DNA of 64,000 nt from Cladorhizidae sp. MBARI D1340-BT2 (lineage: Eukaryota > Porifera > Demospongiae > Poecilosclerida > Cladorhizidae), in NCBI GenBank assembly GCA_028752905.1, contig JAQNBH010000160.1:1-64000 (forward strand). Direction: 5' to 3'. This document shows, in pieces, positions 11,402 to 22,148 of this stretch (within the stretch, counting starts at the first letter, position 1; each line of letters begins with the position of its first letter). Below the pieces are notes generated by a model. That model saw nothing but the letters and a program-made list of their open reading frames with translations. It had not been told where the DNA came from and did no database searches. The position numbers and the translations under genes were made by a program.

Positions 11402-11569
11402 GAGTGCCTACAAGTGCTGTTCCAAAAGTTGGCCTATCAGGAGAAGGTCTTCCAGCCACACATGTGAGCCAACACTCTATTGTTGTGTTTGTTTGCTTAA
11501 TTTAATGTAATATATTGTTAATCCTACAGGCTCAATCCTTTTCTGGTGAGCAAGCCTATGAAATTCTTG
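11402..11569 (+). CDS. Two-exon cassette, copy 3 (YEIL motif)
   Basis: Exon a 11,402-11,463 (after ATCCAG, before GTGAGC) enters in phase 1 and encodes VPTSAVPKVGLSGEGLPATH. Exon b 11,530-11,569 (after CTACAG, before GTATGT) is 40 bp and encodes AQSFSGEQAYEIL plus one base. All four splice signals and both phases are intact. The Y-x-x-L sequence is like half of an ITAM or a sorting signal. No membrane segment is visible close by. Confidence 0.45.
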
Positions 11570-11986
11570 GTATGTGTTACTTACTTTGCAATACTGCAAT
11601 ACTGCTTGTTTTAGTTGTTTGTGGGATTTTAGGTACTGTTAAAAAGATCTTCTCAGAATAAATAAAGAAATTATGTAACATCCTTGACATAAGAAGCCTA
11701 ACACTCCAAAGGTTTAGCTTAATTAGAAAACCTATGATTTTTTATATTAGTGTGATGAACACATGCCGATAATTATGTCATATTAAATGTTGTGTCTGTT
11801 CATGTCCCATTTTTCGTGGCTTATGTCACATACATTAAAGTTTTCACTTCAGTCTGCCTTAAAGTCAGCACTTCCACATAGCAAGTGCCCATTATACAGT
11901 TTTCTCTGATCTATGATTTGACTTGTTGCTTGAAGAAACTGCCCAGTGCATAATAGGATAGCAAAGATAGCAAAGATAGAAGGTAG

Positions 11987-12088
11987 GATAACAATGAAAA
12001 TGCATTGCTAGACTTGGATGAAGCTAAAGTTGACAACCTGGAAGCAGTTGAAGCAGAGGCACTGGCTAGACTTTTGTTAAAACCATGA
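11987..12088 (+). CDS. Possible short terminal exon
   Basis: Follows a GGTAG acceptor-like site and encodes 33 residues in phase 0, beginning DNNENALLDLDEAKVDNLEA and ending in a leucine-rich LARLLLKP before TGA. It is a clean acidic amphipathic-looking exon but is out of phase with the phase-1 cassette exons upstream. Whether it joins them is doubtful. Confidence 0.25.
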   Translation, partial: DNNENALLDLDEAKVDNLEAVEAEALARLLLKP

Positions 12089-12869
12089 AATTCTCAACTA
12101 GAGCTAACTAACCTCTAACTTCATTACAGTGGTAACACAGGGTGTCTATGTAAAATAACCGTGCAAATTACATAACGCAAGCACCCATCCATCAGATATT
12201 CAAGGTGAGTAGCTAGTTCAACTCCCTTTATGTCCTTTAGGGTAGATATTACTGAGTGGCACTGCAGTGGCATAAGTGCATGTGTGTACAGCCAGGTATT
12301 GCAATAGTACTCTCCATATTGGCATATTTCAAAATAGGTTGGAAAAAATCGTGTCTTAGCTGAAACTTATTTAGGCAGTTTTTTAACATCCTAAAGGTGG
12401 TTTCTTCTATTTTTGGCTCCAAATAGAATTCCAGCTTACCATGAATTCACTATGGTAGTACCTAGCAGATATAAAAAATAAACGAATTAAAACCTGGATT
12501 AATTTTTAAAATAAATTTTTACCATCTATAACAAACTGAAATTGGTAAAGAACTGAAATTGGTAAAGAACATCAACACTATAATTGACTTGTTTATGTGT
12601 GCAATATTTAGCTAAACTGAGCTCAATTGGCAGCTACATATTGCATGCTTGTAACCAGCACCATTCTATGCTTGAATTGTTTGACTCATATTCTATTCTT
12701 GCTCGGTTGCAATGCAATAATTGTTTGTGCTCTATTAGAGTTTGATATGCTTTATTTGAGTTTCAGCTATAGAATTAAAATATATTAGAGCTGTCAGAAA
12801 CAGATTTATTATCCCTACATATATAGTATGAATGCATTCTTGATTTATATTTAGATTACTGAACTTTAG

Positions 12870-13037
12870 ACCCTTGATTGCCTACAAGTGCTCGTACAAA
12901 AATTGAGACATCAGGTCATCCAAGAAAAAGATCCACACAGGTGTGCCAATCCTCTATGGTTGTGTTTGCTAGATTTAATGAATGTTTTATTTTACAGACT
13001 CTATCCTTCTCTGATAAACAAGCCAGAGATAATACTG
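12870..13037 (+). pseudogene. Two-exon cassette, copy 4 (stop in exon a)
   Basis: Exon a 12,870-12,940 and exon b 12,998-13,037 align with the other copies and keep canonical splice sites. In the shared phase, exon a has a TGA directly before LPTSARTKIETSG. The related copy at 44.6 kb has GGA there. Exon b encodes TLSFSDKQARDNT, with arginine in place of the tyrosine. Confidence 0.45.
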
Positions 13038-13328
13038 GTATGTGTAAATTAGTTTGGAATACTGGATAATATTTATGTGGATAGTTTTACAAAAATTGGC
13101 CCACACAATGAAAGTGCCCACATCATATAATCAAGAAACACAAGGGTTATTTTTAACCTTGTGTTATCAAGATAAAGGGATCCACTTTTTAAAGTTCTAT
13201 AATTTCAAAATGAAATATAATAATATCAATTCAAATGCAATATGAAATAATGTGTCTATTCATATCCTATTTTCATCAGCTTAGTTCAAAGATGTAAGTC
13301 AAGAAGTGATTTTTTGTTAATACTACAG

Positions 13329-13368
13329 GTTCAATCCTTTTCTGATGAGCAAGCATATAAAATTCCTG
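13329..13368 (+). pseudogene. Cassette exon b, copy 5 (donor lost)
   Basis: The 40 bp exon follows CTACAG and encodes VQSFSDEQAYKIP plus one base. Its donor reads GATATT where the others have GTATGT, so normal splicing is unlikely. No matching exon a is seen upstream. Confidence 0.45.
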
Positions 13369-13734
13369 ATATTGTGTTACTTACTTTGGAATACTGTTTG
13401 GGTGTTTATGGGATTTTAGGCATTGTTAACAAAACCTCTTGGAACAAATAAAGAAATTATGTTATGCCTTTGACATAAGAAGCCTAATAATCTATATGTC
13501 TAGCTAGTTTAGAACATCTGTTATTTTTTTACATCAATATGAAGACATGCAGAGAAATATGTCAAGAAAAGTTGTGTATTGATAACCCATTTTTCTCAGC
13601 TAATGTCGTGAAATTATATTTTATTTTCAGTTGGCTTATGATCATAGTCGGCACCATCTACAAAGCAAATACCAACTTTGCAAGTTTTCTGTGATGATTT
13701 GACTGGGTAGATATAGCCAAAAATATAACATGTA

Positions 13735-14124
13735 CCAATTATGTCAAATAACAATAACAATATGCCAAATAACATTAATAACATGTAATAATATACCAAA
13801 TAACAATATAAACAATATGCCAAATAACAATAATAACATGTAACAGTATACCAAATACAGTAACAATATACCAAATAACAATAATAACATTTAACAATAT
13901 GCCAAATAACAATAATAACATGTAACAATATGCCAAATAACAATAATAACATGTAACAATATACCAAATAACAATAATTACATGTAACAATATGCCAAAT
14001 AACAATAATAACATGTAACAATATGCCAAATAACAATAATAACATGTAACAATATAACAATTTGCCAAATACCAATAATAACATGTAACAATATGCCAAA
14101 TAACAATAATAACATGTAACAATA
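13735..14124. repeat. ~30 bp AT-rich minisatellite
   Basis: About 13 copies of a unit like AACAATAATAACATGTAACA plus ATATGCCAAAT. The long minus-strand reading frames across it are repeat artefacts. The array is split by the insertion at 14,125-14,882, and a few units resume at 14,895-14,972. Confidence 0.9.
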
Positions 14125-14882
14125 GTGACACGGCATAGGGACTTTATAGAAAAAAGTAAAACGCGAGAAAATTGAACTTTTAGTTGGGACGGTTAATTTT
14201 TAACGGCATGACATAATAATCGCTATTTTTATACCTTAAATTGAATTCTTACGTCATCATAGCGGCATGCACTAAAAAGAGTATGGAAAAATCTAAAAGT
14301 TGGTCTATGTTTCGAGTTGATTGAGTACGTATTGTGGAAGTTACAGCAAGTTAAACTGAAGGTAGTCTTTTTCTATTTTAGCTGGTCTTTCCAGAGAAGC
14401 GTGTGGAATAAACTTTAGCTACAATGGCAGAGGAGACTCCTACCTCTCCATCTAATTTCACTCTAGATAACATCTCTCCAGTCACTGAGCTAGATGGCAG
14501 TCATGAGGACAATAATGAGAAGGAAACAGTGGACGAGTTCTTCTCCACAGGTTGTGGCTGTTAGCTTGGTCCTGGCTGCTCAAGTCTTCTCTGTGGGGAG
14601 TTAGCAGTGAGGAGTTAGCAGTGACTACAAGAAATGTGTTTAGTTGCCATCTCTTTTTCTGTTTTCACTACTCACCTAGAGCCTTCAAAACCAGTAAAAT
14701 CTGGATTATTACATCATTGTTTATTATTAACACCATTAATAAATTTTATATCTTAAGAATGGTAATGTATTGACCTATAATATTTCGAGAAAACATTCTT
14801 CATTATCTAAGGAATATATTAAAAAAGTTAAAATAAATTGAAAAAAAAATCAAAGTCCCTTGAGCATCCTATGTCATGTCAC
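14125..14882. mobile_element. MITE-like insertion within the minisatellite
   Basis: A 758 bp segment whose ends are inverted repeats (GTGACACGGCATAGGG at the left; the right end reads GTGACATGACATAGGA in reverse complement, 13 of 16 matching). ATA flanks both ends, a possible 3 bp target duplication. Minisatellite units lie on both sides, which shows an insertion. CGGCAT recurs inside the left end. No transposase is present apart from one small acidic exon-like frame, so it is non-autonomous or a deletion derivative. Confidence 0.6.
14424..14550 (+). CDS. Small acidic first-exon-like frame in the MITE
   Basis: Starts at ATG and runs 42 residues to a G/GTTGTG donor-like site; without splicing it stops four codons later at 14,562-14,564. 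It starts MAEETPTSPSNF and ends ETVDEFFST, with Asp/Glu/Ser richness like the N-termini of several DNA-transposon proteins. It could be the retained first exon of the parent element. No known domain. Confidence 0.3.
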
Positions 14883-14894
14883 ATATTTTATTAT

Positions 14895-14972
14895 AATTAT
14901 ACCAAATAACAATAATAACGTAACAATATGCCAAATAGCAATAATAATATGTAACAATATACCAAATAACAC
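14895..14972. repeat. Remainder of the AT-rich minisatellite
   Basis: Two to three units of the same ~30 bp repeat as at 13,735-14,124, lying just after the MITE-like insertion and before the decayed gag. Confidence 0.85.
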
Positions 14973-15004
14973 AGTAGGTCTCACAGGAGATGTGGTATTC
15001 ACAT

Positions 15005-15521
15005 AAGAGCTCAGTTCTTACTTTTGGGTAGTCTTTCTGCTGATCTGCAGGCATGGAGGCGACAGCAGTAAGACCTGCACCGGAGAGGGAGCTGCGTAAG
15101 ATGATGGCCCACTGATTACGTGAGCCTCAGCCATAGCCTCAAATGCCTCCAGGTAGGCCCCCATACCGTCCGTTCCTTCAGTAAACTTAGGGATGGATAG
15201 CTTTGGCATCGGAGGGGGGCGAGGTGCAGTAGGGAGAGGTTTGGACAACTCAGCCAACATCTGCAGGAACCTCTGCTGCTCTCTCTCCTCCTGCCTAGCC
15301 TGGGCCTCCTCCCGCCTCTGGGCTTCTCGAGTCTCTCTCTCTTCCTGTTTAGCCTGGGCCTCCTCCCATTTCTGTGCCTCTTGATCTGACCGAGTCTGGT
15401 CAATTTGGATCCACTGCTGGAATAATCTGTCCATGGGATCGATAGGAAAGTTGGCCTCTGTGGTGCCCCCATGACCTCGATGGGATTCTTGGAGCATCCT
15501 TCTCTCCTTCTCCTCTGACAT
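15005..15521 (-). pseudogene. Decayed gag fragment of a second LTR element
   Basis: From ATG at 15,521 the minus strand gives an open N-terminal gag part: a coiled coil of RREEAQARQEER-type repeats (about residues 40-90), a proline-rich linker (LPTAPRPPPMP) and the gag-like KLSIPKFTEGTDG then YLEAFEAMAEA. A frameshift near 15,110 moves the homology to another frame, where LSGAGLTAVASMPADQQKDY continues a typical gag core to about 15,005. The rest of gag and all of pol are missing; the minisatellite begins there. The coiled coil plus IPKF motif is usual in Ty3/gypsy gag proteins with SCAN-like cores. It differs clearly from the 51-52 kb gag. Confidence 0.7.
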
Positions 15522-15723
15522 GTCAAGTCAGGGCGATTGAGAAGAGAGGGAAAAAATTAAATCAATACAAACTACAAAACCTCTTCCTGGCTACTGAAGG
15601 GTCGGTTTTCAACCCACAAGGCCATGCCCTGGGTGATCTCCAGCTAGCTAAGCAACTCCTCTTCGCTAGCTAATGGCTGGTCCAGGATCTCTTTTTTACA
15701 AGAGATCCCACTGCTGCCGCCGC

Positions 15724-15974
15724 TGTCGGGGAAATTTCACCCTTATCTAAAACCTTTCTTCCTCAATAAGAAAATGGTACTGCTGTAGCCCGAGCGGTTA
15801 GCTACCTCTGGGTGAATACCCCGCGATGCCTAGGTACTCCAGGCATTGGCTACTCCATCAATCACCCTACCTAGACCACTGATCTCCGTGACCCAAGTCT
15901 CAGTCCGCTCTACTTAGGACCTTACTCCAATGTCACCCCTCAGGTTGACTCTCTCTATCTCTTTGTCCCTGTCA
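15724..15974 (-). mobile_element. Putative 5' LTR of the decayed gag element
   Basis: A 251 bp segment bounded by TG and CA (minus strand TGACAGGGAC to TTTCCCCGACA), placed about 200 bp before the gag start. A GCGGCGGCAGCAGTGGGA tract lies directly inside, where a tRNA primer site would be. No second LTR is in the window, so the boundaries are inferred. Its outer edge is only 5 bp from the left end of block A. Confidence 0.5.
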
Positions 15975-16223
15975 GGGTAGTAAGCATACACCATGCAACT
16001 ATCAGACAAAACTCCAGTGTCCCACTCTGGTGCCTTACAATATCTTAACAGTCACCTGATATGCATATTGCTCTAGAACAGTTATCACAATGCCTTCTTG
16101 GGATTGTGGTGGTGTAGTGATCCATTAGCTGTTGGTTGTGGTTTCTGTGGTTATGGTGGGTTATTGTTTGAAAAGTCAGGGAGTGGTCCTGTTGATTTCC
16201 CTGAGAGTAGCAATACAGTATAC

Positions 16224-16550
16224 AGGATCCCATCCAAAGACCCATCCATAGATGAGGCAGTTGAAGTAATTTTTGTAATGTTGACGGAAGATGAGAGCTT
16301 GAGGGAGAGGACTACACTAGGGGCTGACAGGATTTCTGAAATGTTGGAATTGTGCCTGAAATCCACCTACTTCAGCTTTCAAGAAAAAATACTACGAGCA
16401 ACAAGAGGGTGTAGCAATGAGCTCTCCAGTATCTGCAGTAGTAGACAACCTTTATGTGGAATTCTTTGAGGAATTGGCGCTCACAACTGCCCCACTAAAG
16501 CCAAGAGATACGTGGATGATACCTTCTGCATTTTGAAGAAGGGAGTGAGC
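16224..16550 (+). pseudogene. Penelope-like reverse transcriptase fragment (block A)
   Basis: Three frames in turn carry RT homology. Frame 1 has DEAVEVIFVMLTEDESLRER and then ELCLKSTYFSFQ. A shifted frame has EGVAMSSPVSAVVDNLYVEF then EELALTTAPLKPR. A third has RYVDDTFCILKKG with the catalytic Y-V-D-D. The GVAM-SP-S, EFFEELA and RYVDDTF series is characteristic of Penelope-like elements, whose RT is joined to a GIY-YIG endonuclease in intact copies. Only about 110 codons remain, with at least two frameshifts and a TGC for the usual GSP context, and no endonuclease. The fragment runs straight into the satellite array. Confidence 0.75.
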
Positions 16551-16555
16551 AGGAA

Positions 16556-17490
16556 CGTCCCAATTGGAGCAAAATAGAGCTTCTTTCGGATAAAAAGGTG
16601 AGATTTGTCACAAAAAGACATTTTCTGTCGTTTAAAGAATAGAAACAGTTCCATAATGTTGAAAAGGAATCTAATGTGCCTATTTTGACAAGATTGAATG
16701 ATTACAGAGTTTTTCCTCAAAACGCTCATAAAAGTCCCAAATGGAGTTAAATAGAGCTTCTTTCGGTTAAAAAGTGGAGATTTCTCACCAAAAGAAATTT
16801 TCTGATGTTTAAAGAGTAGAAACAGTTCGATAATGTTGAAATGGAAGCTAATGTGCCCATTTTGACAAGAATGAGCGATTTCAGACAGTTTTTCCTCAAA
16901 ATGCTTAAATTTTTTCCCCAAATGGAGTAAAATACAGTTAAAAATTCGAGATTTCTCACTAAAAGACGTTTTCTTTCATTTAAAGAGTAGAAATAGTTCC
17001 ATAATGTTGAAAAGGAAGCTAATTTGCCATTTTTACAAAATTGGGCTATTTCAGGAGGTTTTTCCTCTAAAATGTCCCAATTGGAGCAAAATAAAAACTG
17101 AATATTTCTCACCAAAAGACATTTACTGTCGTTTAAAGAGTAGTAACAGTTCCATAAATGTTGAAAAGTACCCATTTTTACAAGAATGACCGATTTCAGA
17201 CCGTTTTTCCTCAAAACGCCAAAAAAAGTCCCAATTTGAGCAAAATATAGCGTTAAAAATGGAAGATTTCTCACTAAAAGAAATTTACTATCGTTTAATG
17301 AGCCACTGTTCCAATGTTGAAAAGGAAGCTCATGTGACCATTTTGACAAGAATGACCGATTTCAGACAGTTTTTCCTCAAAACGCTCAAAAACGTCCTAA
17401 TTTAAGCAAAATGGAGCTTCTTTCGGTTAAAAAGGGGAGATTTGTCACCAAAAGAAATTTTCTGATGTTTAAAGATTAGAAACAAAAGAA
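16556..17490. repeat. ~156-180 bp satellite array (block A)
   Basis: Six imperfect units starting near 16,559, 16,737, 16,917, 17,073, 17,230 and 17,395. Each begins CCCAATTGGAGCAAAAT and contains CACCAAAAGAAATTTTCTG, AATGTTGAAA, TTTTGACAAGAATGA and CAGTTTTTCCTCAAAACGC. Minus-strand reading frames through it reflect shared unit sequence and are not taken as genes. Confidence 0.9.
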
Positions 17491-20292
17491 GCTAATTGTG
17501 TAGGAGCTTACAAAAACAGCAGGATAACCCATAAAGAGTCCTTCGAGCACAGTGGTTGTGATCAGCCATTGCCACTAACAACCTTTTTCCTGTCCAACCA
17601 GGCTTGTTAATAGCAACTTCCCTCTCAATTGAAAACAACCTTCAAAATAAATGACAGGTAGATGGAATGAAATAAATATTAGCCCCAGTTGCTATTAGAA
17701 AATGCATAGAAATTGTCCTAGCCACCTTTCCTTTAGGTAAGTTTGGGTATTTTCATATAACATCCTCTCTCTATAAATGATTGCAAATTTAAGTTATGAT
17801 CTTAAAGCCTGTTAAGACTATTTCAAATAAGTTGTTGTAAGATACTAGATTCATGTAGACTAATAGGCAGCTGTGCATACTCCACCCCCTAATGCTGCAG
17901 TGATATCTCACGTTGTTTTAACAGTTGCTGGTACAGAGAAGCCACCATATTTAAAAGCTGCTTGGGTATTGGAATAACAATCCCATTGAAGTGACCCCTC
18001 CCACCCACATGCGACTATCCAATGCGGAACATTCTATTAAATAGCAGCTTTGTGGGGCAAACTTCTCCCAGTTAAGTCTGTGAAATATATTTTAGATTCC
18101 GTAAACTCTGGTCATTAAGCCTCTCATGTTTAGTTTGACTAAAGTTGTTAATTAAATGTCCATCTTATCCTTAACAAAAACAACATTATTCTGCATCATT
18201 ATGGTATCTTGTTCTGAAATTATGATCTGGAAATGTTTCAAATAAATATCAATTTATGACATGTGAACAAGTGTCAACATTATAATGTGTTTGACAGAAC
18301 ATTGAGCAAGAATATTATTAGCATAACCATGGCTGCAATTGTCTGTAGCTGTTCACAGTTTCCTAAAGAGTATTTTGCTGCTCCAATGCAGGGCACTTGT
18401 AACCTTTCCCCCAGTGATCTAGCAGCACAGGTCTCCTGCATGGCCTCTAAGGTACCAAATCACTTTCTATGTACCCTGTGATGAGACATCTAAATCTTAA
18501 CGGATGCCAACATTGCACCTGTCACAAGAATTATTCTCTTCTTTGGCTAATATTAATTGTTGAAGTTCACATAGTTTTGTAGATAAATATACTTCTCTGA
18601 GTATGCAAAGAATGTATGAGAGACCATCTCTAGCTTGTTGTAATCTCAGGGGCCTTGCTCCTGCATTTAATATGGTTTGGGAGTCTGGATATTTCTTATT
18701 GTACCATCGAGAGGATAACTCATTCTTCAACAGGCTCGCTAGAGTGTTTCCTCAGTTAATCAAGTGTAAAAATTGTTTATGCTAAGTATTTCATAAATTT
18801 TTCTGTGAGTGTGATATTTTCAAATGTGTTTAGTGGCCCATATTTGCAGATAAGTGGCTGTATTTCTTGTATGTTGAGGTTAGAAGTGAAGCTCTAAACA
18901 GACAGGATTTATGGCATGAAGCTCGCTTATCACAAGAAATAAAGAACAGAACCAAACAGACATTGGTTATTGGCAAACATAACAATGACCTCTAATAGCA
19001 ACATAGTCCATGCTTTCTACAGTGGTAAGGTGAAGATTTCTTGCATTTGGTGATTTCTTGCATTTGGTACGCCAGAAAAGAACTAGTTAATATTGACCAT
19101 AACTTGATAGGTAATAATAAGTGGTAATTTCCAACAACCCAGTATATATATCTAGAAGCACTCCACAAGACTCTACAAACACTAAACGTAAAATTGACCT
19201 TAACTTGCAACAATAATTTGTTGTTTAATTGCATAACTACAAGTGTGTCTTCTATTATCATTTTTATTGGGTGGTGAGACTGAGGCACTGAAATTCTGGG
19301 CCTGCTGCTGTACTTTAACACCAGGTTCATATAATCACTTACAAGAAGCCGAGTGCTAAGCCTGCAAATGGTGTGCCTTGCAATGTGGCCCAGCATTGCC
19401 TGTAGAGTGCTCAAGCACTAGACTCTTGGTCCATGCTTGTGCATCACATATCTGTAGTAATCACAGAGGGTGTTTAATTGCCATTAGGAGTTTGATATAA
19501 TAAAGTGATGTGCATATTTAGAGGTTGTTGTTGGGATTCTCCCACCAGCTGGTGGATCTGAAAAGACTTTAGGGATACACAGCTTAACTTAACTATTTAT
19601 TTATATTAACGTGTCTCTCATCTCTCTCTGTGCTTACTTTATAGACGGTGAGTTACAGTATTCTATGGCCCGGATGACATGATTTTGATCAACTTCAATT
19701 TATTTAAACTTGGCCCTTGGTTCTCTGTGTCTGTCTTTCTTCATGAAACCATCATAGCCGGTGAGTTAGAGTATTACATGTCTAGGATGACAATTGTTCA
19801 CTGATTAATGTCATGTCACTTTTTCTTGGTGTTATATTAACATAGTTTGATAGTTACATATATACATTGCTGGAGCAATGCAAGAACTAAAGTCAATTCA
19901 ACTTGACTTGTAAGATGCCCAATCATGCATTGAGCAGCAAGATAATAGTCACTAGAAGCACGTGTGTAAAAGGGCAAGTAGTAGCCACTAATGGAGCTAA
20001 CTAATCTGCAAGGTGGCAATGAAGGCAGTCAAAGAAATATTTGCATTAAATGTTTTGAGGGTAGTCCAAAAAATAAATGTATTTTATTTACCAACATGCC
20101 TTTAGCCACACCAGAGGTGGAGAAAGGGATAAACACCTTGTGTTGATTTAGTGGCTATTTGATTAGGAAGAGGTCTAGTTTGTGCTAAAAAGGTCTATAA
20201 ACTGCCTTCACCAGTAGGCTGACCTTTACCCCCTGCATCCTTGTTGCAGCTACATGTGTTTAGTGAGGTCACCTAACTCTTACACTGCGTTT
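17491..20292. other. No recognised gene (block A)
   Basis: Short frames such as 18,263-18,481 (72 codons, plus) and 18,992-19,414 (minus) are conserved in block B only because the whole block is. The pre-insertion target of the block-B LTR element lies at about 18,616-18,630 (GAGAC then CATCTCTAG). Confidence 0.4.
19642..19870. repeat. ~100 bp GTGAGTTA repeat family, pair 1
   Basis: Two adjacent copies of a unit that begins GGTGAGTTACAGTATTCTAT, continues GGATGACATGATTTTGATCA then ACTTCAATTTATTT, and ends near TTCATGAAACCATCATAG. Further pairs occur at 25,056-25,290 and 26,920-27,120, and in block B. The start resembles a 5' splice donor, but no exon could be established. Confidence 0.6.
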
Positions 20293-20396
20293 GTCACGGC
20301 GTTGTGACACAATAATCCACCCCACATATGCGTTGGTCACAGCTCCCGTGACAAGCAATTTACTGCTGGAAGTGCGTGTTTCACAGCCTCTGTGAC
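20287..20396. promoter_or_regulatory. Three palindromes at 44 bp spacing (block A)
   Basis: GTCACGGCGTTGTGAC (20,293-20,308), GTCACAGCTCCCGTGAC (20,336-20,352) and TCACAGCCTCTGTGA (20,381-20,395) have centres about 44 bp apart. Each is preceded by TGCGT. They lie about 210-310 bp before the piggyBac-like start codon. Regular spacing and a dyad core suggest sites for a dimeric binding protein, either transposase subterminal sites or a promoter array. The function is inferred. Confidence 0.55.
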
Positions 20397-20604
20397 ATGA
20401 TATTTCTTGTTGCATAGCTCCGTGGATTGTCTGTTTTATACTCTGTACTTACTAGGTAAGGTTGATGGGTTTATAATCAAACTTGGGAATGCACCATCAT
20501 CTCCACGAATAAAAATAATTAAAAAAAGGCGTTTTATTTCTTGGTTCATTGACAGCTGCAAATAAGAAAATTGGTGTGTATTTTTATCCAAAACAAACAC
20601 AAAT

Positions 20605-21190
20605 ATGGATATGCAGGCAGTATTGGAGACTCTTTCTGATATTGAGAATGACTTTGAAATTGACAGTGAACTAGATGATGTGGAAGAAGATGAACTAGAT
20701 GATATTGGAAGAAGATGAACTAGATGATGTGGAAGAAGATGGCCTGGAGGATGCGCTCCCTGAAGAAATGGAAGATGCTAATGGCAGCAGTAGTGTAGAT
20801 GAGACTGATGGGGAAAAGGAAGTGGAAACTGGCCATATGAGTGGAAATTCTACAAGAGGGCTTGTCAGGTGGAAAGAAGTTGACAACATTATGAGCCCCA
20901 CCGAGGGTTTGTACACAGACACTCCTGGTTCAAATTTGCCAGATGATGATGTTGAGCACAAGGATTTCTTCACCCTGTTCTTTGCAGATGAGGTTTTTGA
21001 CCAAGTAGTGCATGAAACAAATATTTATGCACAAATTCTTATTGTAAATATGCCACTTACGGTTCTCTCAGGCTCAGTGTACTACTGTCAGACTTGCTCA
21101 CCACCCACCTCTACATCCAGAAGAGTGCTTCAAATAGTACCACACAGCCAAGATCCTGAAGAAACCAAGAGCAAGACAGTGAACTCATGA
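20605..21190 (+). pseudogene. PiggyBac-like transposase N-terminus (block A)
   Basis: ATG at 20,605 starts MDMQAVLETLSDIENDFEID and continues into Asp/Glu-rich repeats. One extra base in the repeat LDDVEEDELDD (near 20,703) shifts the frame. The +1 frame then runs to 21,190 with RWKEVDNIM, a TDTPGSNLP linker and DFFTLFFADEVFDQVV followed by HETNIYAQ. The acidic start and the DFF..FF.DEV...V.ETN.YA motif are the N-terminal hallmark of piggyBac transposases (DDE_Tnp_1_7). These are normally about 500-600 residues; the catalytic DDD core is absent. The tail YYCQTCSPPTSTSRR may be the C-terminal Cys-rich part after an internal deletion, but this is weak. Confidence 0.7.
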
Positions 21191-22148
21191 CTATATTGTT
21201 CTATATTGTTATTCAATTATCTTCTTACAAAACATTGTACTTGATCTAGCAAGGTATTCAAATGGATTTTTGCTGTTATTGTTGCTGACAATCTTGTTCT
21301 TGTAGCTAGATAGATAGTATTTAGCCAGGTAAAGTTTAGTAGACAATGTAAAAAAATAGCTCCGACCAACCTAAATTGCCAATCATATAGCTACAACACA
21401 GCATAGAGACAAATCTAGCATACTTTGCATAGTCTAAGCAGCCGACTAACATACAAAAATTGCGAGAAAGTAGTAGAAGAATGACTAGTTTCTAAACAAA
21501 GGTATAAAATACCAATACAATCAATACGATTTTTTTTCTGGCAATCGAATACTTACAGTTTGCTGAGATAACCAATGTTCCCTGGATGTGTCTCTGTTGT
21601 TTGATCAATTTTAGAGTAGTAAATATGCCGTACGAGCAGCTAACAACAGACCATTTCTTCCCCAGCACAAGGTTTAAAAAAACAATGCTGCACCCAGTTG
21701 ATTGCTTCTGGTTTGAGTATAACGCACGTACGATTATTGTGACATTTTCAATTGACACCGCGTAAGTGCTAACAGGTGATGGAGCTACAGCTGCAGCAAA
21801 GTGCATACATGTGAATATGTACACAATGCTGGGTAGTTTACTCTTGGCTGTGGCTCTCCTCTCCATGATTGATTCTACCCAACCTCAAATAGCATCCCTG
21901 TTTCTCATGCCACATCTGAGGAGCTAGTTGTCTAATAGTTGCCCCTTTTTAAAGCCCTCACAGAACCACTTGTAGCTAGCAAGTCCTTCCTTAGAGAGAC
22001 TTTACAGAGTAGCTTGGCAAGCCTTTCCTTAGAAAGTTTGAAGATTTGACATCGCAGGACTCGCCTTAGAAAACTTAACTTCTAGAAACCCTTAGCTAAG
22101 CTTTTCTATCTAACAGGCCATGTGTAACTATTAAGCCTCACATCAAAC
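21191..22148. other. No recognised gene; one signal-peptide-like short frame
   Basis: A 36-codon frame at 21,817-21,927 starts MYTMLGSLLLAVALLSMIDS, which looks like a secretory signal. It stops quickly, and a diverged copy at about 25,768 is frameshifted. I do not call it a gene. Confidence 0.35.

Noticed and set aside
13614..14131. Minus-strand hydrophobic frames rich in LLLLFGILLHVI repeats
   Set aside because: Pure translation of the 30 bp AT minisatellite, open in more than one frame.
15785..15835. tRNA-like stretch GTAGCCCGAGCGGTTAGC within the putative LTR
   Set aside because: An A-box-like match only. No B box, no acceptor stem and no complete cloverleaf could be drawn.
16481..17349. 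Long minus-strand reading frames (146 and 200 codons) across the ~165 bp satellite
   Set aside because: They follow the repeat unit, change frame where unit length is not a multiple of three, and have no domain. Best explained as repeat artefact.
21817..21927. Signal-peptide-like 36-codon frame
   Set aside because: Stops too soon, has no clear donor site, and the paralogue at 25.77 kb is frameshifted.
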